Shown one piece after another: positions 26,913 to 34,550 of a stretch of DNA of 64,000 nucleotides. Positions within the stretch are counted from its first letter, which is position 1, and the number at the start of each line of letters is the position of its first letter. A program made the position numbers and the translations under genes. A model generated the notes under the pieces. That model had not been told where the DNA came from. It saw only the letters and a list, made by a program, of their open reading frames with translations, and ran no database searches. Source of the DNA: Chitinophagales bacterium (GTDB lineage Bacteria > Bacteroidota > Bacteroidia > Chitinophagales > CAIOSU01); the NCBI GenBank assembly GCA_040877935.1, contig JBBDNB010000019.1, forward strand, positions 1 to 64,000. The letters run 5' to 3'.

Positions 26913-28781
26913 TTAATCAAAGAGTGAAGGCCTTCTCTTAAATTTTCTGTTAATATTATAGCTTGGTCTGGCTCCTTTTGATTTTAGTAGATACTTCTTT
27001 TTGGTTAGGTTGCTGATAATACTTCTGATTTTTCTTTTATAATCGTTGTATTTTTTAACGTCCTCAATTTTTTGGTTTTTTCTGAAATAAAGGAAATCCC
27101 CAACTTGAGCTGCATTTATATCCTTAAGGTTTTTTCCATATTTATTAAAATGTAAAATAGTATTGAGTGTATCTTTATAATGAGAACCAAGCTCATCAAA
27201 TGCTCCTCCAAAAATATTTCTCAATTCATCTGTAAAATCAAACTTATTAAGTGTTTGATCAACTATATAGGTAGGGTATAGTTCAGGACTGTCAGGATGT
27301 TTTTTTATTAAACCCCACTTTTCAAGTTCTGCTATCACAAAGAAATGATTATTGTCAGGGGTTAAAGCAATACAATATCGCTCTTGGTAACCCATTCTTT
27401 CTGATTTGAAAAAATAAGCCAAGACAGTTGCTTGTTCTTTTGTGAGTTCTCTTCCGTTTGTTTTTCTAAAAATATATCCACCAAAGCTTTTAAGCCACCA
27501 ATCAATTTCGTCATCCAATATTTTACCTTTTGGGATAAATAATCCTACATCTTGTTCTGCATAAAGAATATAATAGGGGATGTCAATCTTGTTTTCAAGG
27601 GCCATATTTGTTAATGAAGACATTCCCCATCCTTTGCCTTCCCAGCGGTCAAATGATTTTAATACATCAGCAAGACGTGGGTTTTGCGCTTTTGGTATAG
27701 GAATGATTCGTCTTATAGGTTGTTGTCCATTAATTCGTAAAATTTGTTCTTGCCTGAACTTTCCGGGATTTCTGATTTCTAAATTTTTACCTGGATTGAT
27801 TGTTATATTGACAAATTTATCTACGCTGTAATCTCTGTGCGCTAAGGCGTTGTTGACAGTTTCTCGGATCAACCTTTCTGGATATTCGAAACTTGTAGTA
27901 CCTCCTTTGTCTGTATCAATTCCTGTTGAAATGTTGGCATGAATAAACCCAATACTGCTTTCTAAAAGCGGTATAATATTGTCTTTAAAAATCTTTTTAT
28001 TCCCTGCAATCTGCACAGGGCTTTCTACAAAACCATCTACCTGCGCTCTTCCACCAAGAAAATCATAGGTGTTTTTTCCACAGACCAACATGCCAAGTAG
28101 AGTAGGTTGTTTGTTAATAACAAACTTTTTTCTTTCGAGAAAAGATTGAGCTGATTGAATATCTGCTTTTAATGTTTCAACTTTCATTCCTTGGTTAAGA
28201 CGCTGTATGTATTCATTTAGCTTATCTATATCAATATCTTCAATGTTTGAGCCATTTACCTGCCGAAGTTCTCTTGCAAGTTCCAGTTCGGCACGTAGTT
28301 CTTTTTGCTTGGCAACTTCTTCTTGCGATATTTTATGATCACCGGTTAATTTTCTTTCCCAGGCTGTGCCATTAAAAAGCACATATTTTTTGTCTTCGGG
28401 AAGTTTTTCAATATACAAAACACAAACTTTCCCATTTAAAAAGTCACGAATTTCGAACAAATCAGGACGAATAAATTCACTAAGATCAATTGATTGCTTG
28501 CTATCAGTTGTATATTGTTTAGGAAGTTCTTTTAATTTATCCTCATTGTTGATATTAAAACCAGTGAATTTATATTCTTTTTTTTTCGTGTTTTCATTAA
28601 CACCAATTATAACTATCCCACCTTGCGTATTTAAGAATGCGCACACAGATTTGTAGAGCTCTTTCCAGTCACTTCCTGATGAGAGATCTTTTAACTCAAT
28701 TTTATCTGTTTCAATGCTGCTATATGAGCCAGATTCAATAGAAAATTCTAAATTCGATAATATTTTATCAACTACTTTCAT
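26913..28781 (-). CDS. AlbA_2 (Schlafen-type) domain protein with GHKL-like ATPase region
   Basis: 622-residue protein often mislabelled as a RecG-like helicase. The N-terminal AlbA_2 domain shows LKDLSSGSDWKELYKSVCAFLN and NTQGGIVIIGVNEN (51-64). The middle has the divergent ATPase signature ERLIRETVNNALAHRDYS (302-319) with LEIRNPG and WEGKGWGMSSL (380-390). The C-terminal part contains probable winged-helix segments (LIKKHPDSPELYPTYIVD; KIRSIISNLTKKKYLLKSKG). Proteins of this architecture act as regulators or in phage defence in some cases; the role here is unknown. It stands alone between rnr and the ABC gene, consistent with an accessory insertion. Confidence 0.75.
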   Translation of the reverse strand: MKVVDKILSNLEFSIESGSYSSIETDKIELKDLSSGSDWKELYKSVCAFLNTQGGIVIIGVNENTKKKEYKFTGFNINNEDKLKELPKQYTTDSKQSIDLSEFIRPDLFEIRDFLNGKVCVLYIEKLPEDKKYVLFNGTAWERKLTGDHKISQEEVAKQKELRAELELARELRQVNGSNIEDIDIDKLNEYIQRLNQGMKVETLKADIQSAQSFLERKKFVINKQPTLLGMLVCGKNTYDFLGGRAQVDGFVESPVQIAGNKKIFKDNIIPLLESSIGFIHANISTGIDTDKGGTTSFEYPERLIRETVNNALAHRDYSVDKFVNITINPGKNLEIRNPGKFRQEQILRINGQQPIRRIIPIPKAQNPRLADVLKSFDRWEGKGWGMSSLTNMALENKIDIPYYILYAEQDVGLFIPKGKILDDEIDWWLKSFGGYIFRKTNGRELTKEQATVLAYFFKSERMGYQERYCIALTPDNNHFFVIAELEKWGLIKKHPDSPELYPTYIVDQTLNKFDFTDELRNIFGGAFDELGSHYKDTLNTILHFNKYGKNLKDINAAQVGDFLYFRKNQKIEDVKKYNDYKRKIRSIISNLTKKKYLLKSKGARPSYNINRKFKRRPSLFD

Positions 28782-28817
28782 TCAAGAGTAATAGTTTTAT
28801 AGAAAGTTTGAGGGTAC

Positions 28818-30614
28818 TTAAATCTGAATCCCTCTCTCAGTCATTCTGCGCTCAATATCTTCTAAGCGCCCTTTTGGAATGGCATCGATCAGTTTTTTCG
28901 TGTATTCACGCTGCGGATTATTGTAAATATCATCTGCATAGCCCAATTCTTCAATTTTTCCCTGGTTCATCACTACCATTCTGTCTGACATAAATTTAAC
29001 CACTGAAAGGTCATGAGAGATAAAAATATAAGTAAAATCAAATTGTTCCCGCAATTCAATCAACAAATTGAGCACTTGCGCCTGTACCGAAACATCAAGC
29101 GCAGAAACTGATTCATCGCAAATGATAAAACTCGGATTCAGCCCAAGAGCACGCGCAATACAAATACGTTGTCGCTGACCACCGGAAAACTCATGTGGAT
29201 AGCGGTTGTAGTGATCTCCGCTCAGACTTACAGTTTCCAACAACTCTATTACTTTCTCTTTGCGCTGTTTCTCATTCGCTAGAATGCCATGCACATTCAT
29301 GGGCTCGATAATGGCAGCACCAATGGTCATTCTCGGATTAAGCGAGGAATATGGATCCTGGAAAATAATCTGCATTTCCTTGCGCAGTTCTTTCATATCA
29401 GCAGCGGGAAGATCCAATACATTTCTGCCTTTGTAAATCACTTCTCCGTCACGGGCATCAGTCAGGCGTAAAACAGTACGACCCAATGTGGTTTTTCCAC
29501 AGCCGGACTCGCCCACGAGCCCCATGGTTTCTCCCGGGTAAACATCAAAGCTGACATCATTGACAGCTTTTACATATTCTGTTGTTTTGCCAAAAATGTT
29601 CTTTTTTGAAGGAAACCAGGTATGCAGGTTTTTTAATTGCAGTACCGGTTCTTTGGCCTCAAGTTTGGCCATTCTTTCTTTGGTTTGGGTATCGCTTACT
29701 TTCACGTTCTCAATCACTTCCTGTACTGAAGTGTCGATTTCTATCAGCTCCCCATTTTCTTCCCGCATAAAATCAGAAACGATGGGCAGTTTGCTGAGCC
29801 GGTAATCCAATGGCGGACGACAAGCCAAAAGCCCTTTTGTGTATGGATGTTGGGGATTGGAGAATATTTCGTAAATACTGCCCTGTTCCACGATACTGCC
29901 TTTATACATGACCAATACGCGATCTGCAATTTCGGCAATCACACCCAAATCGTGGGTGATGAAGATTACGGACATACCGATTTCATCGCGCAGCTCACGC
30001 ATAAGGTCCAAAATGGTATCCTGAACCGTTACATCAAGGGCAGTTGTAGGCTCATCTGCAATCAAAATACCGGGATTGCAGGACATGGCCATGGCAATCA
30101 TTACGCGCTGTTTCTGTCCGCCAGAAATTTGATGCGGATAGGCATCTAAAATACGCTCAGGTGTGGGCAGTTGCACTTTTTTGAACAGTTCAAGTGTTCG
30201 TTCACGAGCCTCTTTTTTAGATACTTTCTGATGCAGCATAATGGCTTCTGAAACCTGTGCACCGCATCTGAAAACGGGATTAAGCGAAGTCATGGGCTCC
30301 TGGAAGATCATGGAAATTTCATTGCCACGGTATTTGCGCATCTCTTTGTCGCTGAGCTTCAGCAAGTCAATCGAGCCTTTTTCCTTGTGGTGGTAGATAA
30401 TTTCCCCGCTTACAATTTCACCGGGAGGGTTGGGGATCAGGCGCATTACGGACAATGAACTTACTGATTTACCCGAACCCGATTCTCCTACAATTCCTAT
30501 GGTTTCACCTCTGTTCAGCGTAAAGCTGATATTATTGACTGCTTTTACAATTCCCGCTTCAGTCTTGAATTGTGTGACCAGGTTTTTTACTTCCAATAGT
30601 TTATTTCCGCTCAT
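28818..30614 (-). CDS. Peptide-type ABC transporter ATPase with two fused cassettes
   Basis: 598-residue cytoplasmic protein with two complete ABC modules of the oligopeptide/dipeptide importer class (DppD-DppF or YejF type). Walker A GESGSGKS (43-50) and GESGCGKTT in the second half; signatures ISGGQKQRVMIAMAM and FSGGQRQRICIARALG; Walker B LIADEPTTALDVT and ICDESVSALDVS. The linker around residue 260-320 carries the peptide-importer C-terminal element (NPQHPYTKGLLACRPP). No permease or binding protein gene is adjacent. ATG 30614. Confidence 0.93.
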   Translation of the reverse strand: MSGNKLLEVKNLVTQFKTEAGIVKAVNNISFTLNRGETIGIVGESGSGKSVSSLSVMRLIPNPPGEIVSGEIIYHHKEKGSIDLLKLSDKEMRKYRGNEISMIFQEPMTSLNPVFRCGAQVSEAIMLHQKVSKKEARERTLELFKKVQLPTPERILDAYPHQISGGQKQRVMIAMAMSCNPGILIADEPTTALDVTVQDTILDLMRELRDEIGMSVIFITHDLGVIAEIADRVLVMYKGSIVEQGSIYEIFSNPQHPYTKGLLACRPPLDYRLSKLPIVSDFMREENGELIEIDTSVQEVIENVKVSDTQTKERMAKLEAKEPVLQLKNLHTWFPSKKNIFGKTTEYVKAVNDVSFDVYPGETMGLVGESGCGKTTLGRTVLRLTDARDGEVIYKGRNVLDLPAADMKELRKEMQIIFQDPYSSLNPRMTIGAAIIEPMNVHGILANEKQRKEKVIELLETVSLSGDHYNRYPHEFSGGQRQRICIARALGLNPSFIICDESVSALDVSVQAQVLNLLIELREQFDFTYIFISHDLSVVKFMSDRMVVMNQGKIEELGYADDIYNNPQREYTKKLIDAIPKGRLEDIERRMTERGIQI

Positions 30615-30738
30615 TGACTTGATTTCAAATTTTCCCTAAAATTACTTTTAAATATGCGAATGTCAAAGGGAAGGAGGAACGACTGCGGTAATCCCAATCC
30701 ATTTTACACATTTGACAGCGCACATACCACATCAAATA

Positions 30739-30769
30739 TTTGACATTCTTATGGATGACCCTAGCTTTG
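30739..30769 (+). promoter_or_regulatory. Textbook Bacteroidota promoter for the S4 gene
   Basis: TTTG at 30739-30742, a 19-base spacer, then TAGCTTTG at 30762-30769. This fits the -33 TTTG / -7 TAnnTTTG consensus exactly. The transcript would have a leader of only about ten bases before ATG 30786. Confidence 0.8.
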
Positions 30770-30785
30770 TCACAAATTAAAAACT

Positions 30786-30995
30786 ATGGAATTTAAGCTT
30801 AATGGAAACGATTTTATTCCGCTAAATGCCCTATTGAAAATCGTCAATATTGCGGAAAGTGGGGGACAAGCCAATATGTTTATTACAGAAGGCGAAGTAT
30901 CCATTGATGGTAAGCTAGAAAGCGCCAAACGTAAAAAAGTACGCGCAGGTCAAGTTGTTACTGTTTTTGATAAAACGGTGAAGGTTGTTGATTAG
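30786..30995 (+). CDS. Small S4-domain RNA-binding protein (YbcJ type)
   Basis: 69-residue protein that is entirely an S4 RNA-binding domain: FIPLNALLKIVNIAESGGQANMFI, then EGEVSIDGKLESAKRKKVRAG and QVVTVFDKTVKVV. Similar small proteins (YbcJ/YaaA-like) are thought to bind rRNA or tRNA. The last 101 bases recur at 33134-33234 with only silent differences, so this gene is the likely insertion site of the accessory island that follows. Has its own strong promoter. Confidence 0.88.
   Translation: MEFKLNGNDFIPLNALLKIVNIAESGGQANMFITEGEVSIDGKLESAKRKKVRAGQVVTVFDKTVKVVD
30895..30995. repeat. Direct repeat, left copy: 3' end of the S4 gene
   Basis: 101 bp, aligned to 33134-33234 with six differences (GGT/GGC, CTA/TTA, AGC/AGT, CAA/CAG, ACG/ACT, TAG/TAA), all synonymous. 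The match ends exactly at the stop codon. Arrangement resembles an attachment-type duplication of a gene's 3' end. Confidence 0.9.
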
Positions 30996-31082
30996 TAAAT
31001 GAGTTTATAAGGCATTAGGCAATAGTTGTTGAGTGATGGTTAACTATGAACAATGCCTAATCAGAATTTTTTTCTAAGAGGG

Positions 31083-31151
31083 CTATTTTAGAATCAATTC
31101 ATAAAACTCTTGCCACTCTTGCTGTAAAAACTGAAAGTTGGTTTTTATCAT
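31083..31151 (-). pseudogene. Truncated start of a type I restriction HsdR gene
   Basis: 22 codons from ATG 31151 to a stop: MIKTNFQFLQQEWQEFYELI then LK. The NF-FLQ-EW-xxY pattern is how many type I restriction R subunits begin. It directly follows abiEii on the same strand, as expected for hsdR downstream of an embedded TA pair, then ends. The assignment rests on a short match. Confidence 0.5.
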
Positions 31152-31154
31152 GAT

Positions 31155-32060
31155 TTAACAGCTTAGTTCTTCAAATTTTTGTTTCAAATTAATAATTCCT
31201 GCTTGATGTTTCTCAGGATTTTTTTCTTTGAGTATCTCAATATTTTTTAGCTTCCATTGCACAGCCGGGAAATCAGAGAAGTTATAAACCGACCAATCGG
31301 GTGTAGCGGATTCAAAATTCACCAAAAATTCTTTATCGGATTCGCTTAAATTTTGATGGATGGTTTTGACCAATTTTTCCCGTGTGGCACAAAAGTCTTC
31401 ATAGGTAAAGTCTTCTAGTGTCATGCCTTTAAATTGGTTGTTATAGGCTTGTTCTTGATTGAGATAATGCGGAAACAACATTTCTAAAAGCGGGCGCTTA
31501 CTGCATATGAGGCAAAACATAAACCCTGTTTTTATCTCTTTGGTAGATACTTCATTTTCTAGTAAATACTTGATATCAAAAATATCCCTGGGGTGCTGCC
31601 TGTCTAAAGCGGCACATATTTTACCACCATAAAGCTGATGAAAAGGCACGCAAGGCATAATGCAAAAGGCATCAAATTCTTCCTGAGCTTTTTCGCAAAG
31701 TTCTCGATTCTCAGTTTCTCCTATTAAGCCCCGCATGCCTTGGTTTACTTCTATTTTTATAGATGCGCCAGAGTTTTGTATCTGCAACTTTAATAGATGC
31801 GCTTGCACCACCACTTTTATACTCGGGTCTAATTTTTTAAGGCGATGTTCTATGTTTTTTAGACTTTGCTCAATGTTGGCAAATGTGCTGCTTCGGTCTT
31901 CTTTAGGGATGTAGGTTAAATCTATATCTACAGACAATCTGGGCATATTGCGCACAAACAAGTTGATGGCTGTACCACCGTGCAGGGCAAAACATTTTTC
32001 TTTAGCTATTTCTGGCAACACCTGTAGCAATAAGGCCGCTTGTTCTTGATAGTTAGCCAT
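31155..32060 (-). CDS. abiEii: AbiEii-type nucleotidyltransferase toxin
   Basis: 301-residue toxin of the type IV toxin-antitoxin/abortive infection system AbiE. It has the nucleotidyltransferase core: ALHGGTAINLFVRN (Gly28-Gly29) and SVDIDLTYIP (Asp45, Asp47). It also has the family block YGGKICAALDRQHPRDIFDIKYLLEN. AbiEii enzymes transfer nucleotides to RNA and stop growth during phage infection. It overlaps the end of the antitoxin gene by 8 bases. The frame is intact and the catalytic residues remain, although the surrounding restriction genes are broken. Confidence 0.9.
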   Translation of the reverse strand: MANYQEQAALLLQVLPEIAKEKCFALHGGTAINLFVRNMPRLSVDIDLTYIPKEDRSSTFANIEQSLKNIEHRLKKLDPSIKVVVQAHLLKLQIQNSGASIKIEVNQGMRGLIGETENRELCEKAQEEFDAFCIMPCVPFHQLYGGKICAALDRQHPRDIFDIKYLLENEVSTKEIKTGFMFCLICSKRPLLEMLFPHYLNQEQAYNNQFKGMTLEDFTYEDFCATREKLVKTIHQNLSESDKEFLVNFESATPDWSVYNFSDFPAVQWKLKNIEILKEKNPEKHQAGIINLKQKFEELSC

Positions 32061-32814
32061 GTGCTAATGATTTAGGTACGGTTATTTTAAACTCGGGTAT
32101 GTACGCCCCATTGTCAACAATTTTTCTTTTGCCCTTTCCCAGATATATATTTTCTAAGTTTAAAAAAGCTAACCATTGATGCCCTGCTTTTTTTGCCAGG
32201 TATAAAAACAAGCGTTTTACTTTTATGGAAGTGCATTGTTCTAGTAGCTGTTGCACCACCTTTGGACGCAAATTATTAAGCCCTTCCATTATTTCGTAGC
32301 ATTCTTGCAGGTCTTGATATTGAGGTGCTAAGTACAAACATTCCATCAGGGCCCGTGCAGCACCTGATATTTTGATGGGCAAGCCCATTATTTGCTGCTC
32401 TACCATACCTATGCCTGCCGGTAAAAAAGCGCTTTTCACATACTTTAGTTCTTCTTGCCAAGGGTGTTTTTTCACCCAGGCGGGCAAGGTTTCTTTTGAG
32501 TTGCCAAACAGGATGTAGCTTTGTTGACCCATTGCCAGATAATGGGCTTTACCTGCCAATTGCAGGGCTGTCTTTGCCGCAGGGTGTACCGATAAACCTG
32601 CCTGCTGCTGCAAAGCGAATAGGGCACCGGCTATGGTGGGCTTATCTCCAGCCTTTAACATGGCACCATTGCCTAAAGCCACAATCCACTGGCTTTTTTT
32701 GTAGCGGTTGAGCAACTGGGTAGAGTAGCCCTGCTGTTTGAGCCAGGCCGTTAAATACACGGCATTAGGAGGCCATGATTGTAGCAATTGGTTTATTTTA
32801 TTGTTCTTTTCCAA
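32053..32814 (-). CDS. abiEi: AbiEi-type antitoxin / repressor
   Basis: 253-residue protein immediately upstream of abiEii. The N-terminal part (INQLLQSWPPNAVYLTAWLKQQGYS) is the winged-helix region; the middle (PTIAGALFALQQQAGLSVHPAAKTALQLAG) and the ARALMECLYLAPQYQDLQECYEI block are typical of the AbiEi C-terminal domain. AbiEi neutralises the toxin and represses the operon. No ATG fits; the start is probably TTG 32814. Two similar dyads at 32812-32826 and 32884-32898 are likely its operators. Confidence 0.85.
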   Translation of the reverse strand: MEKNNKINQLLQSWPPNAVYLTAWLKQQGYSTQLLNRYKKSQWIVALGNGAMLKAGDKPTIAGALFALQQQAGLSVHPAAKTALQLAGKAHYLAMGQQSYILFGNSKETLPAWVKKHPWQEELKYVKSAFLPAGIGMVEQQIMGLPIKISGAARALMECLYLAPQYQDLQECYEIMEGLNNLRPKVVQQLLEQCTSIKVKRLFLYLAKKAGHQWLAFLNLENIYLGKGKRKIVDNGAYIPEFKITVPKSLAHG

Positions 32815-32898
32815 ACTATTCGTTTGCTTTTAGGTAGAAATGTAAACCTAATATACGGCAAGGTTTATTAAAATACAAATAAACAAACTAATAGTTTG
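32812..32898 (-). promoter_or_regulatory. Two dyad operators upstream of abiEi
   Basis: CAAACTATTCGTTTG (32812-32826) and CAAACTAATAGTTTG (32884-32898); the second is a perfect 7-base-arm dyad. Both continue with CTTTTA, giving 21-base direct repeats 72 bp apart with 18 identities. AbiEi proteins are known to bind paired inverted repeats in their promoters, so autoregulation is likely. The first site covers the TTG start. Confidence 0.65.
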
Positions 32899-32913
32899 CT
32901 TTTATAACTTAAT

Positions 32914-33135
32914 TTAAACCAACTCCCCCTTAAAAGCCTTTTGCAATAAGCAGTTAAATAAATCTTCACTTTCTTTTAGCTCTTGTTTGGCTAGTTCTTT
33001 TTGTTGTTCGATTAGGGTTATTTTGGATGCTAATTCTTTCTGGATACTAAGAGTAGGTATTGGTAACTTAAGTGAGCCCAGCATTTGTTGGTTCAAGTTT
33101 TGAATATAAGCCTCACGACCTCCGTTTCTTAGAAA
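32914..33135 (-). pseudogene. hsdS: C-terminal fragment of type I restriction specificity subunit (HsdS)
   Basis: About 73 codons reading FLRNGGREAYIQNLNQQMLG, SLKLPIPTLSIQKELASKI, then the coiled-coil ESEDLFNCLLQKAFKGELV. This is the standard end of an HsdS protein after the second target-recognition domain. The frame has no start and runs straight into the S4-gene repeat at about 33133, so the 5' part was lost at that junction. Upstream of abiEi on the same strand. Confidence 0.85.
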
Positions 33136-33234
33136 GTATCCATTGATGGCAAGTTAGAAAGTGCCAAACGTAAAAAAGTACGCGCAGGTCAGGTTGTTAC
33201 TGTTTTTGATAAAACTGTGAAGGTTGTTGATTAA
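33136..33234 (+). pseudogene. 3' fragment of an S4-domain gene (right copy of the direct repeat)
   Basis: Encodes VSIDGKLESAKRKKVRAG, QVVTVFDKTVKVVD and a stop in frame, identical in protein sequence to the end of the intact S4 gene at 30786-30995 and differing only at silent sites. It lacks promoter, start and first half, and abuts an HsdS fragment on its left. Full nucleotide repeat 33134-33234. Confidence 0.92.
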
Positions 33235-33641
33235 CAAGCCCCCAATCAAAACCGTCATTCCCACTCAGGTGGGAATCTCCATGGATTCAGACGATTTCTC
33301 ATAGCCACCGCTCGCGTCTCGCGAGTGGATTATTGGACAGCCTCCGGCTGTATGTTGAAATATTTTGCGGGACGCAATTCAAATTCTCACTCGCTAAGTT
33401 TATCCCGCCACATTAAGGTCGGGAAAGCGGATCAAGGGCATAAGTAAAAAATTAAGAAAAATCCCTCAAGGGAAATTTGATGTACACCTATTTTATCTGA
33501 CTTTTGATAAGTCAATTTCTCCATTTTATACTACCTTAGTTAGCCCATGAAGGGTTGTTTTAAAATTTAGTAAACTACCTTTTTGAAACTATTTTTGAAT
33601 ACGAAAGGATTTTATATCTATCTCTTCAAAATTCACTTTTA
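33235..33641. other. Non-coding stretch with REP-like hairpins
   Basis: No gene seen. Contains ATTCCCAC/GTGGGAAT (33257-33276, four-base loop), a CTCGCG/CGCGAG hairpin near 33311-33325, and CAGCC-TCC-GGCTG (33338-33350) whose sequence and GTTGAAATA continuation recur near 34454-34475. It also holds the left 32-bp direct repeat (33508-33539). These look like remnants of the bioB leader and dispersed repeats. Confidence 0.6.
33508..33539. repeat. 32-bp direct repeat, left copy
   Basis: Perfectly identical to 34551-34582, offset 1,043 bp. The right copy lies 25 bases before bioB, so this is probably a duplicated piece of the bioB leader marking the left edge of an inserted block. Includes TACTACCTTAG, close to a -7 box. 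Confidence 0.92.
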
Positions 33642-33875
33642 ATGAAACATGTCTCAATTTTCCTAGATGATAATGATTTTGAAAAACTGGCCAAGTTTAT
33701 AAAATCATTGGGTTCAGCGCATGTCAAAGCAAGCCGTGTGGTAGAGCATGAAGATGAAGGCTTTTTTATACCTCAATGGCAGCAGGATTTGGTTAAGCAC
33801 AGGATTAAAAATTCCAAACCGGAAGACTACAGTTCTATAGAGGGTTTAGACAAGGAAATTAATTTACAGAAATGA
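33642..33875 (+). CDS. Small antitoxin-like protein
   Basis: 77 residues: SIFLDDNDFEKLAKFIKSLG, then VVEHEDEGFFIPQWQQDLVKH and a charged tail DYSSIEGLDKEINLQK. The size, acidity and tail resemble antitoxins that precede RelE/ParE-type toxins in Bacteroidota, but no toxin follows; the next frame starts at an ATGA overlap and looks like an HsdS tail. Probably a survivor of a broken module. Function not assigned. Confidence 0.5.
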   Translation: MKHVSIFLDDNDFEKLAKFIKSLGSAHVKASRVVEHEDEGFFIPQWQQDLVKHRIKNSKPEDYSSIEGLDKEINLQK

Positions 33876-34027
33876 GTAAGCGTAACTTTATGGTTACCAA
33901 ACTCAATGAAGTAAAGTTGCACGTTTTGGCTGTGGATGAGTTCATCACCGCACAGGCAGAAAAAACAGAGCAATTGCAGCAGTATAAAAAGGGATTGATA
34001 CAGGGTTTGTTTCCGGAAATTGTCTGA
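33872..34027 (+). pseudogene. Short ORF ending in an HsdS-like C-terminal coiled coil
   Basis: 51 codons: MSKRNFMVTKLNEVKLHVLA followed by VDEFITAQAEKTEQLQQYKK and GLIQGLFPEIV. The second half is the common end of type I specificity subunits. The first 17 residues do not fit HsdS, so it may be a chimera of another gene's start and an hsdS end. ATG overlaps the upstream stop (ATGA). Confidence 0.5.
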
Positions 34028-34077
34028 ACATGATGGGTAAGATGATTAAGATAGGCAGGATAAAATTGGGTTGGTCA

Positions 34078-34101
34078 AAAGTGGTGGAATCTGACCACTT
34101 T
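34078..34101. promoter_or_regulatory. Inverted repeat upstream of the KilA-N remnant
   Basis: AAAGTGGT (34078-34085) and ACCACTTT (34094-34101), eight-base perfect arms around eight bases, 36 bp before ATG 34137. Could be an operator or a transcript hairpin. Confidence 0.45.
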
Positions 34102-34136
34102 AAATGTGGCAAATTCGCCATAATAAGATTGTAAGC

Positions 34137-34363
34137 ATGGCAAAAACAAAACAAATACAGGTAAAAGAAGTGGCCGTTCGTACGCTTCTTGTGAACGGTG
34201 AAGATTATATCAGTATAACAGACATTGCGCGACAAAAAAATGCTGTTGAGCCTAAGGATGTGGTGAAAAATTGGATGCGGCTCAAAAATACCCTCGAATA
34301 CCTAGGCTTTGGGAGCGACTCAACAACCCTCATTTTAAAGGGGTCGAATTCGACCCTTATTGA
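34137..34363 (+). pseudogene. KilA-N domain gene, frameshifted and truncated
   Basis: The frame from ATG 34137 gives MAKTKQIQVKEVAV, NGEDYISITDIARQKN and KDVVKNWMRLKNTLEYLG, the start of a KilA-N DNA-binding domain protein often found with restriction loci. At about 34307 one base appears to be missing: the next frame continues the family sequence LWERLNNPHFKGVEFDPY and then stops at 34361-34363. Intact relatives are several times longer. The gene is therefore dead or reduced to its N-terminal domain. Confidence 0.85.
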
Positions 34364-34393
34364 GAATTGAAGGAGTTAAGCAACCCCAATTTT

Positions 34394-34417
34394 AATTACC
34401 CCGAATTCGGGGTAATT
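34394..34417. repeat. 24-bp perfect palindrome upstream of bioB
   Basis: Symmetric about GAA|TTC with 12-base arms (AATTACCCCGAA and its complement). A second GAATTC-centred palindrome of 16 bp lies at 34341-34356, but there it is part of the KilA-N coding sequence. Position about 190 bp before bioB allows a regulatory role, but none is shown. Confidence 0.7.
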
Positions 34418-34550
34418 GAACAGGAATCAGGAGTAAAACGATTCATTTTGTCGCCAGCCTCTGGCTGTTGAAATAGCCAAAATGAGGACTAATATTGTTC
34501 ACCAACTTAAAGCTTCTGTACGCTTAATTCTTCCATTCTGCCTAAATTAT

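Noticed and set aside
31015-31064. ATTAGGCA/TGCCTAAT inverted repeat after the S4 gene
   Set aside because: Arms of eight bases around about 35 bases, AT-rich, no T tract; too weak to interpret.
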